DNA of 64,000 nt from the NCBI RefSeq assembly GCF_021533195.1, contig NZ_JAJNKB010000002.1:310001-374000 (forward strand), given 5' to 3'. The notes below the pieces were generated by a model. The model searched no databases. It saw nothing but the letters and a program-made list of their open reading frames with translations, and was not told where the DNA came from. Source of the stretch: Portibacter marinus (GTDB taxonomy: Bacteria; Bacteroidota; Bacteroidia; Chitinophagales; Saprospiraceae). Shown here piece after piece: positions 26,733-35,224 of the stretch. The translations under genes were made by a program, and so were the position numbers. How positions within the stretch are numbered: the stretch's first letter is position 1; every line of letters begins with the position of its first letter.

Positions 26733-27967
26733 TCCTTTGGTAGGTAAATGATTTCAGTACAATTGTCTAAAGTAAATATTTTCTGTGCAACTTTCCTGAT
26801 GTCATTTATGGAAACATTCCTGTATAGTTCAGATTGCTTGTTGATTAACGATACATCTCCTATCATTTCGAAATAGGCGATATTAATCGCTTTGTTAAGA
26901 TTGTTCACTTCAGAGAATACCAAAGAACTTTCAATTTTATTTTGGACTTTCTCTAATTCCTGCTCTTCAATCTCCCCATTTTTAAGAGCGTTTAATTCTT
27001 TCCATATGGCCTGAATTCCTTCTTCAATTTCTATTTTATCGTGAGGCTTGGCCTCTATTAAAAATAATCCGGGCTCTACGGTTCCTGTGATGTAAGCATC
27101 AATATAACTGAATAGCTCCTGATCCTTGAGTAAATGCTGGTAGAATCTGCTGGATCTTCCGCCACTTAAAATATCAGAAATCACATCACATACATAAAAA
27201 TCATTGTGATAGCGATCGCTCATGTGGAAGTTAAGGTACAATGATCTCAAAGGAACATCTGACCGGGTTTCTAATTTGATATGTTGGCGTTGAGGTTCTT
27301 CCTGTTCCCAATTGGAACTTTTTACTTCTCCAGCAGGAATGCGTCCGAACCATTTTTCTACAAGTTCAAAAGCACGATCAGGTTCTATATTTCCTGATAT
27401 AGTAAGTATGGCGTTATTGGGAAGATAATAGGAATTGTAAAATTCCAAAACATCTTCCAATCTCGCTTTTTCAATATGTTCAGGGATTAGACCAATGGTC
27501 GGCCATCTATAAGGATGTTTTTTGTAAGCGTTCCCTGAAATCGTATGCCATACGTCACCATAAGGTAAGTTCAAGGTAGTTTCTTTAAACTCTTCGATGA
27601 CGACCTTTTGCTGAATTTTAAGTTCCTTTTTACCACAGACCAGGCTTCTCATTCGATCGCTTTCTAACCAAAGAGCGGTTTCTATATTTTCAACCGGAAG
27701 AATTTCGTAGAAATTGGTGATGTCACTATTTGTGAAAGCATTTGATTCTCCACCAGCTTTTTGTATGGGTTCGTCAAAGTCAGGAACATTTTGTGAACCT
27801 GAAAACATTAAGTGTTCGAAAAGATGGGCAAATCCTGTTTTCTGAGGATCCTCATATTTAGATCCCACGTTGTAAAGCAAATTGACCGCAACAAGTGGAG
27901 TACTCTTATCTTCATGGACGATCACCCTAAGTCCATTGTTTAAAACTTTTCTCTCGTATTCTATCAA
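26729..27967 (-). CDS. M16-family zinc metallopeptidase
   Basis: A 412-residue pitrilysin-type protease. The inverted zinc motif HLFEH is at residues 48-52 (GFAHLFEHLMFSG), with a downstream Glu-rich helix supplying the third ligand. The C-terminal half has the R/Y pair region (RSSRFYQHLL, YFEMIGD) of the processing-peptidase fold. No signal peptide is visible, so it is probably cytosolic. Many Bacteroidota M16 proteins work as pairs, but only one is present here. Its stop overlaps the ArnT-like start (ATGA), indicating coupled translation. Confidence 0.92.
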   Translation of the reverse strand: MIEYERKVLNNGLRVIVHEDKSTPLVAVNLLYNVGSKYEDPQKTGFAHLFEHLMFSGSQNVPDFDEPIQKAGGESNAFTNSDITNFYEILPVENIETALWLESDRMRSLVCGKKELKIQQKVVIEEFKETTLNLPYGDVWHTISGNAYKKHPYRWPTIGLIPEHIEKARLEDVLEFYNSYYLPNNAILTISGNIEPDRAFELVEKWFGRIPAGEVKSSNWEQEEPQRQHIKLETRSDVPLRSLYLNFHMSDRYHNDFYVCDVISDILSGGRSSRFYQHLLKDQELFSYIDAYITGTVEPGLFLIEAKPHDKIEIEEGIQAIWKELNALKNGEIEEQELEKVQNKIESSLVFSEVNNLNKAINIAYFEMIGDVSLINKQSELYRNVSINDIRKVAQKIFTLDNCTEIIYLPKE

Positions 27968-28144
27968 CTTTAAATCTTGTAATTACAAATATACAGTCTT
28001 ATGCTGTACCCCTATGCTATTTTTCAAATTAATGAAAGATCCATGTAAATGTAAAGTAGTTTGCATAAATACCAATTCAATCCATAGGGGGAGCAACAAA
28101 ACTTAAAGTAATTAAGTATATATTTATGTATACATTACCCGTAT

Positions 28145-28162
28145 AGAGAATGATACCTGTTT
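28145..28162 (+). repeat. 18-nt element conserved upstream of lipoprotein copy 1
   Basis: AGAGAATGATACCTGTTT, identical to the element at 28912-28929. It lies 20 nt before the first lipoprotein's ATG and includes an alternative in-frame ATG (M-I-P-V). Confidence 0.75.
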
Positions 28163-28182
28163 ACACTAAAACTAGGTATTTT

Positions 28183-28614
28183 ATGAAACTAATTTTTAAA
28201 GTCTTCATTCTTGCTTTTCTCACTTTTGCAGGAATGAATTCATGTCAGAAAGAGCAGACAGAGATTGTAGAAGCGTTTGATTTAGAAGATTATATCGGTC
28301 GGTATAACTTCGACATCGAACTGGAAACGTTTCGCAATGGAGAAAGTGTAGTAAGTTACCATCAGTCCGTGGGCTATGTGACCAAGGAAAATGATTATAC
28401 CATAAAAGTATTATTCGACTTTTCTGCCCCCAAGGTAGATTGTGTATATGAATATGTGGTCAGAACAGATGGTTCTTTCTACTCCACTTTTAGAGGTGCA
28501 GGAGACCGAACCGGTCAGTTCATCGATGGAAATATTCAATTTGAAGAACATATTGATCTAGGTTATGATAATTTCAAGCACCTGGATTTTGTAGGAACTA
28601 ATTATTCTAAGTAA
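28183..28614 (+). CDS. Small lipoprotein, tandem copy 1
   Basis: A 143-residue lipoprotein of unknown function. The signal peptide ends in lipobox GMNSC with Cys21. The mature part is beta-rich and shares long identical stretches with the next gene (VGYVTKENDYTIKVLFD, DGSFYST, GNFKHL-like end), so the two are recent tandem paralogs. The frame is open to an ATG at 28150, but the ATG at 28183 gives a normal-length signal peptide. A strong terminator follows each copy, so each is a separate transcription unit. I recognise no named domain. Confidence 0.8.
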   Translation: MKLIFKVFILAFLTFAGMNSCQKEQTEIVEAFDLEDYIGRYNFDIELETFRNGESVVSYHQSVGYVTKENDYTIKVLFDFSAPKVDCVYEYVVRTDGSFYSTFRGAGDRTGQFIDGNIQFEEHIDLGYDNFKHLDFVGTNYSK

Positions 28615-28669
28615 CGAGCGACTTATGCTAAATTGTAAGCACTAACTAAGCTTATCCCTAATACTAATT

Positions 28670-28707
28670 GCCGGAATATGGTCCTCCATATTCCGGCTTT
28701 TTTATTT
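28670..28707 (+). terminator. Intrinsic terminator after lipoprotein copy 1
   Basis: GCCGGAATATGG and CCATATTCCGGC form a perfect 12-bp stem with a TCCT loop, followed by TTTTTTATTTT. Confidence 0.95.
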
Positions 28708-28911
28708 TATGATCTTTAATTTATCTAAAATCTTATAAGATAAGTCAAGAAGTGATTGACGAATTTTATACAGACCTGAGCAGTCTTCTTTTAATATACA
28801 GAATATCTGAATGTAATGTAAAATAGAATACAAAAAAGGTATTGCTTGGACGATCATACGAACCAGAGAGCCAATAAATAAGTATAAATTAGTGACTGAA
28901 ACACCCCTTTG
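28708..28911. other. Spacer between tandem lipoprotein genes
   Basis: About 200 bp of AT-rich sequence. The only notable features are the small palindrome ATCTTATAAGAT near 28730 and an AAGTATA word. That word lies at nearly the same distance upstream of the conserved 18-nt element as in copy 1, perhaps part of a duplicated promoter. Confidence 0.4.
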
Positions 28912-28929
28912 AGAGAATGATACCTGTTT
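28912..28929 (+). repeat. 18-nt element conserved upstream of lipoprotein copy 2
   Basis: AGAGAATGATACCTGTTT, identical to 28145-28162, here 26 nt before the ATG of the second copy. Confidence 0.75.
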
Positions 28930-28955
28930 TATGTAATTTCTTTAAAAAGGTGTTT

Positions 28956-29390
28956 ATGAAACAGTATTTATTTATTCTCATTCCTGTGATTCTCATTATA
29001 TCAGGAATGAATTCGTGTCAAAAAGGGGATTTTGAAATTATTGAAACGTTTAACTTGGAAGATCATATCGGGCGATATGAGTTTGATATTGATCTGGAGA
29101 CGTTTCGAGATGGAGTAAAAAATGTGAGTACCCATCATTCAGTGGGTTATGTGACTAAAGAAAACGATTATACCATTAAGGTATTATTCGATTATTCGGA
29201 GCCAAATATCAATTGTGTCTACGAATTCCTGGTAAGGTCAGATGGATCATTTTACTCCACGTATAAAGGTGCGGGAGACCGGAGTGGCCAATTTATCGAT
29301 GGAAATATTGAATTTCAAGAGAAGATTGAGCTTGGCAATGGTAACTTCAAGCATTTGAAATTTATTGGTGTAAATTTTAGCAAACTTTAG
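28956..29390 (+). CDS. Small lipoprotein, tandem copy 2
   Basis: A 144-residue paralog of the preceding lipoprotein; about two thirds of the mature residues are identical by eye. Lipobox GMNSC with Cys21 in the same position. The signal peptides differ except for the lipobox, while the central block is nearly invariant, so the mature domain is under selection. An alternative upstream ATG at 28917 opens with the same M-I-P-V as copy 1. Function unknown; probably faces the periplasm or cell surface. Confidence 0.8.
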   Translation: MKQYLFILIPVILIISGMNSCQKGDFEIIETFNLEDHIGRYEFDIDLETFRDGVKNVSTHHSVGYVTKENDYTIKVLFDYSEPNINCVYEFLVRSDGSFYSTYKGAGDRSGQFIDGNIEFQEKIELGNGNFKHLKFIGVNFSKL

Positions 29391-29443
29391 CTTTAATAGC
29401 AGGGGTGCTATTATTTATTAAGTTTTTACCCTAAAACGCGAAG

Positions 29444-29484
29444 AAAGCTGAGATATTCACTGTAATATCTCGGCTTTTTTCTTT
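29444..29484 (+). terminator. Intrinsic terminator after lipoprotein copy 2
   Basis: AAGCTGAGATATT pairs with AATATCTCGGCTT (one G-U) around CACTGT and is followed by TTTTCTTTT. Confidence 0.92.
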
Positions 29485-29596
29485 TAGTTAGAAAGCGATT
29501 ATAAACTATGGGGCAAATGGATCAGTATTAGATCAAATGTCTTGTTTAGGGGTAATAACTGAATACCATTTTTTAGACTTTTTTTGACACTAATAC

Positions 29597-29636
29597 AAAA
29601 AAAGATGCCCCCCTTCTGCTTTTTGTGGGAGGCACC
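29597..29636 (-). terminator. Intrinsic terminator for the prohibitin-like gene
   Basis: On the minus strand GGTGCCTCCC pairs with GGGGGGCATC (two G-U pairs) and is followed by TTTTTTT. A second, shorter inverted repeat (CAAAGTAT / ATACTTTG at 29712-29738) lies just after the stop codon. The rest of the 29391-29746 gap shows nothing else. Confidence 0.75.
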
Positions 29637-29746
29637 TTATTCGGGCTAACTTTATTTCGGTTCAGAGGTATTGCGTCAAATCGATGCAAATTAGTTCAAA
29701 AAATACAAATGCAAAGTATGAATGCTAGCTATACTTTGACTTTAAT

Positions 29747-30598
29747 TTAATTGTTCAAGATGAGTGGTAAGCCACCTTCACCACCTCCAACGATGACGAC
29801 CTTGCTATTAGGAGATTGAGCCAGTTGTAAAGTAGCCTCTATTCCTTTATCCATTAAAATTTTGTCATTAAGACTCCTCGTTAGAATATCATTCGCATCG
29901 GCCTTCGCTTGTGCTTCAATCAATCTTCTTTCCGCTTCTTTTCGCTCTCTTTCCAATCTGAACTCATATTCCAGAGAGGATTGCTCTTCTTTCAGCTTTC
30001 TCTCGATAGCATCCTGAAGGGTTTGAGGAAGTTGTACACCTCTAATGAGTATATCATCAATCACAATATATTTCTTTTCTACCTTATCTCTTGTTCGCTC
30101 GTATATTTCCTGCTGAATTGTTTCCCTCTTTGTACTGTATAATTCATCCGGTAAATACTTACCAATGATTTCTCTGGTAGCAGATCTCAATTCAGGGATG
30201 ATAATGGTTTGTAGGTAATCCTTCCCAATTTCATCATGCAGATAGGCAATCTGACTTTCAAGAGGTTGGTACCGTGCAGATAGATCTACTTCGATGTTCA
30301 AACCATTTTTGGAAAGAACAGTCATTTCCTCAAAATGCTCTTGTATTCTTACATCGTAGATGTATACTTTATTCCAGGGCATAATTACTTTAAAACCCTG
30401 AGAAAGTGGCGGGGTATCTTTATCTAATCCGCCAGCAAATCTTTTGAAGACGATACCTTTTTCACCGGGATCTATCGTCACAAACGTGGTGTTGGTTAGA
30501 ATTAGAAGAACGATTAAGATAATGAATCCTGGTATCAATAGTTTGAGTAATCCACCTTTCTTTTGTGGATCTATGTTAATTGTTTTTCTTGTAGACAT
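29747..30598 (-). CDS. Prohibitin/SPFH-domain membrane protein
   Basis: A 283-residue prohibitin-like protein. One N-terminal membrane helix (about residues 19-37, LLIPGFIILIVLLILTN) is followed by the SPFH domain (TIDPGEKGIVFKRFAGG, PWNKVYIYDVRIQEH). A long charged coiled coil follows (about 190-245, EFRLERERKEAERRLIEAQAKA). Such proteins form large membrane-attached rings that scaffold membrane domains and often modulate FtsH-type proteases. It is monocistronic, with its own terminator. Confidence 0.9.
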   Translation of the reverse strand: MSTRKTINIDPQKKGGLLKLLIPGFIILIVLLILTNTTFVTIDPGEKGIVFKRFAGGLDKDTPPLSQGFKVIMPWNKVYIYDVRIQEHFEEMTVLSKNGLNIEVDLSARYQPLESQIAYLHDEIGKDYLQTIIIPELRSATREIIGKYLPDELYSTKRETIQQEIYERTRDKVEKKYIVIDDILIRGVQLPQTLQDAIERKLKEEQSSLEYEFRLERERKEAERRLIEAQAKADANDILTRSLNDKILMDKGIEATLQLAQSPNSKVVIVGGGEGGLPLILNN

Positions 30599-30806
30599 TA
30601 TTTATTTAATTTTAATTACTTCGGAGTAAATCTCCCTCGTTATGTAAAATACGAATAGAGATTAATAAGTTTCGAATTTAAAGGTTTTATTACCAATTGA
30701 TTAGAATACTCGACAAACACAATAGCGAAGATGTGAGTAATTTAAGCTGGCAAATAAATGGCCACTCCCGAATCAAATGAAGAGCAAGGGAGAGTCATAC
30801 GACGAT

Positions 30807-31757
30807 TCAATCATGATTCAGCCATTGAGTGGCAAGCTCAGAAACAGCCTGCACATCTTGATCCATCATACACCTGAAATGTTTTTTGGGGCATTCCGCT
30901 TTTCCCAGCTTTGAGCAGGGCCGGCAGCCCAGACCTTTCACTTCAAATGAATCAAAAGAGGTCTGATAAGGCCCCATTCCGAACTCAGGTACGGTGTTGC
31001 CCCATAAAATGGCAATAGGTTTTTTAAGTGCAACTGCAATGTGCATCATTCCTGTATCGCTCGTGATAACATATGAGGACTGCTCAATGATGGAAGCAGA
31101 TTGAGCAATTGAATATTTACCACAGGCATTGGTCACATTTCTGTACTGATTTTCAAACTCAGCGCCCAGATTTTTTTCTTCCGGCCCTCCTACAAGAACG
31201 ATGGGACATTTCAACAGGGATATGATGTTTGTAATTTTTTGTTTGGGAATTCTTTTAGTGAAGTAAGTTGCTCCTAAAACCAACACCACGTATGAACTCA
31301 AATTCAAATTGACTTGATCTTCAGCTTTTATATAATATTCTAGCCCCAGGCCATCCTTTTTAACCATCGGAACAGCCATAAAGTAACGATCGACAATATG
31401 TAGTTCCGGAAGTTTATTCATCCCCACATTGACATAAATCCATTTTAGCAAATTCAACTTAGGAAAACTATTCCCAGGTTTGCCAAGCCATCTCTTGACC
31501 TGGAATGAACGTAAATTGTGATGTAGGTCTGCAACATAGTCATAATTCGCTTCCAATAACTCTCCTTTGATTTCTTTTAAATGATTTTTGAAGCTAATGA
31601 TTTTACTGAGATGAGGGTTAGATTTTAGGAGATCCCCATGTTGATGCTTTGTCAATAAATGTACTTCTGCTCCAAGTTGCAGTTTACAAGCTCTTATAAC
31701 TGGTGTGGTTAGTATGATATCACCTATGCTACTGAATCGTATGATAAGAATCTTCAC
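30807..31757 (-). CDS. Glycosyltransferase family 9, heptosyltransferase-like
   Basis: A 316-residue GT-B enzyme of the ADP-heptose:LPS heptosyltransferase family. The N-terminus MKILIIRFSSIGDIILTTPV, the central VLVLGATYFTKRIP and the C-terminal TSDTGMMHIAVALKKPIAILWG nucleotide-sugar-binding motif are diagnostic. It probably adds heptose or a related sugar to the LPS core at the inner membrane. It follows the M4 peptidase gene by 6 bp and is presumably co-transcribed. Confidence 0.92.
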   Translation of the reverse strand: MKILIIRFSSIGDIILTTPVIRACKLQLGAEVHLLTKHQHGDLLKSNPHLSKIISFKNHLKEIKGELLEANYDYVADLHHNLRSFQVKRWLGKPGNSFPKLNLLKWIYVNVGMNKLPELHIVDRYFMAVPMVKKDGLGLEYYIKAEDQVNLNLSSYVVLVLGATYFTKRIPKQKITNIISLLKCPIVLVGGPEEKNLGAEFENQYRNVTNACGKYSIAQSASIIEQSSYVITSDTGMMHIAVALKKPIAILWGNTVPEFGMGPYQTSFDSFEVKGLGCRPCSKLGKAECPKKHFRCMMDQDVQAVSELATQWLNHD

Positions 31758-31763
31758 ACTAGA

Positions 31764-34700
31764 CTAATTCTTATTAAAAACTTCGGTGTATTGATGGTCT
31801 TTTGTTTTAACAGACAGCGTATATAAGCCATCGAATAAGGTTGAAATATCTATTTGTTGTAATGTTTTTGCCGTTTCAGATTGCATTTCTTCAGATATCA
31901 TTAATCTTCCACTTGCATCGAAAATTTGGATCAAATAAGGGGCGGGTGTTTTGGCGTCGAATTCGATGTTCAACTTATCCCTGGCTGGATTAGGAAACAG
32001 CTTCAATACCAAATCATCCTTGTATTCGTTTTTTGTGTCTGACAATATCCTGCTACCGTTTCTGAAAACGACTCCCCATTTTGCATCCTCAATGAGTAAG
32101 CCCTCAGAATTTTGAATCGGTAAGATTTTGGAAACATCCAGATCAATTAAAAAAAGATCTGTATCAAAGGTGGTCTCATTCGAAAAGACCAGCTGGTTGT
32201 CTGTTCCACTAAAAGAAGGATATCCAAGACTTGCACTTTCATAAATTAGTCCCAGATCTCCGGTTTCAATATTGGCACCTACGACAGCATATTCATTGGC
32301 TTCTATAAAATCGAAAGCGATTATATATGGAGAATTTTTAGAAAAAGTCGGATTTCCCACACTGACTCCCTCCGAAAGACTGCTAAACAATTTGAAAATA
32401 TTTCCATCTCCCCAATTATTTCTTGCGTTATCCCACACGTTCAGGAACCCAATGTCCCAGTATCCAATCTGCTCTCCAAAATTCCCGGTAATTTCACTAT
32501 AAACATCGTACATCAAAACCTCCCCAGATATATCAAATTCTAAAACATCCGCAAATCGTGCATCACCTGTAGAAATTCCCTCTGTGAACGTAGGGTTATA
32601 GAGTTCGAAACCTTCCACTCCGAATGGATCTACGTACCATTCATTTAGATTAAAGTCAAAGACCCATATTCTGTTAGATTCTGCAGATTCCACTGCTGCC
32701 AGTCGATTACCATCCTTTGAAATCGCCACGTTGCTCCATATTTCCTGGTCCTGGACCAATTGGGAATTAAAAGTATTGTTGTCCCAGTCGCAGATCGTTG
32801 CGGCAATTTGATGGCTAGCATTGACATAATAAATTAAGCTACCATCGTCGGTCACACTGGGTACGCTAATGGGAGCAAAAGCCGATGCTGGATCCACTCT
32901 CAGATTAAGGCCGGCATCGACAATGGTGTATTTGGTTTGTCCTGGATCAGAGTATATGAGAAATTCATCACCGGGGTTGATCTGAGCATCTTTGGTATAG
33001 TTGCCACCTGAGCCAGTTCCTATTCCGACTTGACTAAAGGCATTCATAGCTGCATTGACTTCAGCACTACCATACAAGTCTTCGGCAGATTGAAGGACCG
33101 CATTTCTGGCATCAACAAACCTGGATGATCTGGTAAGATATTGAGTAAGCGCCCTATAAAAAACCTTCTCAGCCTTTTCTTTACCTACTGCCTCGGCAAA
33201 TAGATAGAAAGCATGATTAGGAATACCACTATTAATGTGTACTCCACCATCATCCAGTGTACCGAAATATTGTTCATCCACATGTTTTGGTTGCCAACCC
33301 CGGTCACCCAGCTGAGAACCTCCATTATTGGGATTGCTTAAATCTCGCAGAGCGCCTGTCGGAAAAGCATTGGTCACGACTTCTTCGCCAATTTGATAAT
33401 CATCACGATCCATCATTACCGCAAATATATCTGCAAAGCTTTCATTGAGTGCGCCGCTTTCATTAATGTAGTTTAAATTGGCACTGGTTTGGACCACTCC
33501 ATGTGACATTTCATGACCAGCCACATCTAATGCACCTGCTAGAGGAAAAAATTCGGTATCTCCATTTCCATAATGCATGGCAAGTCCGTTCCAGTATGCG
33601 TTATCCATGGACAATTCATTTTCATCGGTCACATTCACAATCGATATGAGGTTACCGCCGCTTCCATCTATAGAATTTCTTCCATGAACATTCCGAAAAT
33701 AGTCATAGGCAATATTTGCATTATAATGGGCGGACACGGATGATCTGTCAGACCATGAAAGATTATCATTGTTAGCTACATGAAAGTAAACAAAGCCTTC
33801 ATTTTCAGGGCTTTTATTCCTGGCATCAAGGGTAAGTATTCCGCCTACCACGTCTGTGGGAATTTGTGACTGTGAAGCACTAAAATTTGGTTTTGTTGTA
33901 TTGATTAGGAAAAAATTACCACTTGCCTCATAGGTGTTAATGGTTCTTGGTATTCCATTCAAATCTTGTGCTACAGCTGTCCTGGGGCCATCAGGCGGAG
34001 TCAAATGATCAGCATGAACTCTGCAAATGTTAGAATACTGTTCTATGATTTCTCCCGTATGAGCATCCATGAAGTAAGTTTTGTAACTGCCTAGATTTTC
34101 GTAGGCTTGCACGTAGTAGACCAATCTCTCTTTGTCTGCAAGTTCCTGTTCATGAAAAATGACAAGTTCTATCTTTATCTGTTCAGTCTGAAAGAAGTCT
34201 AGTTGCTCGTTCGGAATTGGAATAAAATTTTCTTTAGAACTTAATATTTGTCCTATTTGACGCTTTGCTTCTGGCAAACTTAGAGTTGGAATTATCGTCT
34301 GCAGAGATGGCGTAGGAAACCCACGACCCATAACGTGTTCAATTCTCCCGTTCTTAGCGTGCAAGTTTAATTCACCTGCAAAAACAGGCACTCCGTTAAA
34401 TTGCTGTTGAGCTTTAATGTGATGCATTCCCAGCTCATCTACTTCCACGCTCTTTATTTGCCACTCCGTTGTAGCATCCTTTACTTGAAAAAACGCTGCT
34501 AATTCTTTAAGGTAAGCATTGACTTGCCTTTCGATATTGGCCTCATGGTCAACTAACCAACCTTTCATAAGGGTTGGCATTTTATTATGATCGAAGTCAA
34601 TTACTCGAATGGGGTTTCTTAAATTTTTAAGCGAAAGTGCTTTTAACTGATTAATAGGGAAACTTTCTGTAGTGTCTACCCGATTTGGAATCCGTGGCGG

Positions 34701-34817
34701 TTTAGGCTTCTTAATAATGGTAATCCGTTCTCCTTTTTTTTCAATGGTTTTCAGTTGAGCGTTTAAGTCCAAAGCGAAAATCATTAGGAGGGGTAGTATT
34801 AATTTTTGTACCATCAT
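31764..34817 (-). CDS. Thermolysin-like (M4) metallopeptidase, T9SS-exported
   Basis: A 1017-residue secreted protease. A signal peptide (about 20 residues) is followed by a pro-region containing an FTP/PepSY-like inhibitor segment, then the M4 catalytic domain with zinc motif GHEMSH near residue 432 and NESGALNESFADIF supplying the third ligand (Glu). Residues about 630-930 contain repeats such as ISVPSVTDDGSLIYY, WSNVAISKDGNRLA and YPSFSGTDNQLVFSN, resembling a TolB/PD40-like beta-propeller. The final 80 residues (LKLFPNPARDKLNIEF, DGLYTLSVKT) are a T9SS type A sorting domain. The protein should be exported across the outer membrane and act outside the cell. Confidence 0.92.
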   Translation of the reverse strand: MMVQKLILPLLMIFALDLNAQLKTIEKKGERITIIKKPKPPRIPNRVDTTESFPINQLKALSLKNLRNPIRVIDFDHNKMPTLMKGWLVDHEANIERQVNAYLKELAAFFQVKDATTEWQIKSVEVDELGMHHIKAQQQFNGVPVFAGELNLHAKNGRIEHVMGRGFPTPSLQTIIPTLSLPEAKRQIGQILSSKENFIPIPNEQLDFFQTEQIKIELVIFHEQELADKERLVYYVQAYENLGSYKTYFMDAHTGEIIEQYSNICRVHADHLTPPDGPRTAVAQDLNGIPRTINTYEASGNFFLINTTKPNFSASQSQIPTDVVGGILTLDARNKSPENEGFVYFHVANNDNLSWSDRSSVSAHYNANIAYDYFRNVHGRNSIDGSGGNLISIVNVTDENELSMDNAYWNGLAMHYGNGDTEFFPLAGALDVAGHEMSHGVVQTSANLNYINESGALNESFADIFAVMMDRDDYQIGEEVVTNAFPTGALRDLSNPNNGGSQLGDRGWQPKHVDEQYFGTLDDGGVHINSGIPNHAFYLFAEAVGKEKAEKVFYRALTQYLTRSSRFVDARNAVLQSAEDLYGSAEVNAAMNAFSQVGIGTGSGGNYTKDAQINPGDEFLIYSDPGQTKYTIVDAGLNLRVDPASAFAPISVPSVTDDGSLIYYVNASHQIAATICDWDNNTFNSQLVQDQEIWSNVAISKDGNRLAAVESAESNRIWVFDFNLNEWYVDPFGVEGFELYNPTFTEGISTGDARFADVLEFDISGEVLMYDVYSEITGNFGEQIGYWDIGFLNVWDNARNNWGDGNIFKLFSSLSEGVSVGNPTFSKNSPYIIAFDFIEANEYAVVGANIETGDLGLIYESASLGYPSFSGTDNQLVFSNETTFDTDLFLIDLDVSKILPIQNSEGLLIEDAKWGVVFRNGSRILSDTKNEYKDDLVLKLFPNPARDKLNIEFDAKTPAPYLIQIFDASGRLMISEEMQSETAKTLQQIDISTLFDGLYTLSVKTKDHQYTEVFNKN

Positions 34818-35224
34818 AGTTCAATTGAATTACACAGTGCTAACAGATCAGCGTAGACAAATTTAAGTTTTTATTATCATACTTTTCGTTCCCATTGCTG
34901 CTGCTATTAAAATGCAACTGTCCCGTTCGGATCAATTTTTATATCAGCTTAACCTACTTCATAATCTTTGTGTGCTTAATCTCAAAGTGGGTTATAGCAA
35001 AAATTAGTTTTTACCGTATCTATATTTATGAGAGCAACACAAGTAGGGTCCAAAGATCATCGCGCTACAGTCAAATTGTCTTCACTTCCTCGAAAAGCAT
35101 TTGCGATCCTCCATATGAATTATAGCCCAAAAAAGGAATCTGAACTTCTGGCGATGATTTCGCGTGATGATTGATATACTCATCTGAAGTGAAATGGCAT
35201 TGCCCTAAAAATCCTAGCTTTTAA
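34818..35224. other. Intergenic region upstream of the M4 peptidase
   Basis: A 407-bp gap between the end of the Phe/Tyr operon and the M4 peptidase. A minus-strand TAAATTTG at 34858-34865 (about 40 nt before the peptidase start) fits the TAnnTTTG promoter element without a clear -33 partner. I find no convincing terminator for the Phe/Tyr operon and no supportable small gene. Confidence 0.5.

Noticed and set aside
29712-29738. Inverted repeat CAAAGTAT / ATACTTTG as an operator
   Set aside because: The arms are only 8 bp and it lies directly after the prohibitin-like stop codon; a role at the transcript 3' end is simpler.
34895-35125. A small plus-strand ORF in the gap before the M4 peptidase
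   Set aside because: Unusual composition, no recognisable domain, no promoter or terminator, and AT-rich low-complexity start; treated as chance.
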